From Diphasiastrum complanatum (lineage: Eukaryota; Streptophyta; Lycopodiopsida; Lycopodiales; Lycopodiaceae): 64,000 nt of DNA. The translations under genes were made by a program, and so were the position numbers. Within the stretch, counting starts at the first letter, position 1. Each line of letters begins with the position of its first letter. The stretch covers positions 59,522,883 to 59,586,882 of the forward strand of contig CM055097.1 in assembly GCA_029204225.1 (NCBI GenBank). Reading direction: 5' to 3'. A model generated the notes under the pieces. It searched no databases. It saw only the letters and a program-made list of their open reading frames with translations, and had not been told where the DNA came from. Below are positions 63,427-64,000 of this stretch, one piece after another.

Positions 63427-64000
63427 TAAAAATTAGAGAATCTCAATATCTCGTCAAAAAACACTCTATAAGAGTACTTTTTTCATGATTTTTGGAGACC
63501 CCTTGGGAGGTAGCTCTTGAAATTTGGACCCAGATGCATCCATAAAAATCTCTGCAAGAGTTCCTGATGGGGAAATCATCACTTTTTAGTGTATACAAAG
63601 GTTCCCAGAAGTTGATTCTTCAGAACCTTCGCAAAGCATCAAGATCATTCTACCAACCTTCGCAAGGTGCCTAAATGGAATCAGAACAGTGAAATTAGCC
63701 TGTCCAGATGGTTTGATCTTGAAAATTCAATTACAAAAACATGTTGTGCGAGAGATCACCTCCTACGAGAGTTAAACCCTCGTAGAATCTTTGTAGGGCA
63801 GTCAAATCACCTTCTGAACTCTCGTAGACTTCTTTGAGGTCTTAGAATTTTGTGACGAAGGTCCTTGTCAAAATTTGGGTGGAACTGAACAAGTGAAAGT
63901 GGATTTCACCTAATACGCACTCTAAATTCCGCTATATAAGGGCTGAATTCGAGTCATTTGTCACCTTTGCTGGCGAAGCTCTGTTCAAATTTTCACTGAA
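63427..64000 (+). other. Flank right of CACTA; probable LTR promoter region
   Basis: No ORF. Repeated AACCTTCGCAA (63629, 63657) and CTCGTAGA (63780, 63823) words, and a strong TATA box at 63933-63940. Likely the U3 of the gypsy LTR whose 3' untranslated region ends at 57334, but the sequence stops before this can be tested. Confidence 0.4.
63933..63940 (+). promoter_or_regulatory. TATA box, probable LTR promoter
   Basis: GCTATATAAGGGCTGAA is a consensus plant TATA context 60 bases before the window end. Confidence 0.5.

Overview
This is plant nuclear DNA. The left quarter holds the 3' part of one split cytochrome P450 gene (exons at 1-15398, + strand) and the rest is a dense nest of retrotransposons and DNA transposons. 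The transposon types (Ty1/copia with initiator-Met primer sites, Ty3/gypsy with and without a chromodomain, En/Spm CACTA) and plant-type GT-AG introns identify a land plant. The two very long introns (about 7.6 and 5.5 kb), the transposon load and the degraded state of almost every element suggest a large, slowly purged genome such as a gymnosperm, but that is inference. No rRNA, tRNA or CRISPR is seen.

Region by region. 1-15398: eight P450 exons of the CYP85 clan (nearest by eye to CYP707A/CYP90), all open and phase-compatible; the N-terminal third lies left of the window. Intron 7 contains two gypsy remnants in opposite orientation. 15399-21590: no recognisable gene, but a 1.1-kb foldback element (19159-20256) carries 13 copies of a ~17-bp palindrome in nested hairpins. 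21592-26511: a decayed copia element on the - strand with a 298-bp internal duplication and a long CT tract. 26512-30670: two and a fraction tandem copies of a ~1.5-kb unit, each full copy with a TATA box followed by a long (CT)n. 30671-34677: copia and gypsy fragments and a 1049-bp LTR with its primer site.

34678-39266: a - strand gypsy-type element with gag and protease but, where reverse transcriptase and integrase should be, two long unfamiliar ORFs sharing internal repeats. 39267-54172: a copia element (5' LTR, primer site, gag at the left; RNase H and 3' LTR at the right) whose middle is replaced by other elements, chiefly a gypsy element with a 2.3-kb LTR containing a duplicated promoter, a tRNA-Asp primer site, gag with three zinc knuckles, pol, and a ~780-codon decayed accessory ORF downstream of pol. 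The copia 3' LTR is in turn split by a solo LTR with unusual termini (AGTTA...TAACT) flanked by a 5-bp duplication.

54173-57334: an LTR fragment with a 25-bp minisatellite, a 179-bp CACTA-type miniature element with a clean 3-bp duplication, a - strand copia pol remnant, and the C-terminus of a gypsy integrase. 57335-63426: a 6.1-kb CACTA transposon with matching termini, foldback subterminal repeats, and a decayed spliced gene for a Ptta/En/Spm-like protein. The window ends in what looks like an LTR promoter.

Apart from the P450, nothing here works together as a pathway; the relationships are of nesting. The most unusual items are the palindrome-array foldback element, the gag-protease element with the repeated unknown ORFs, and the post-pol accessory ORF. 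All calls come from reading the sequence; no alignment or database search was run.
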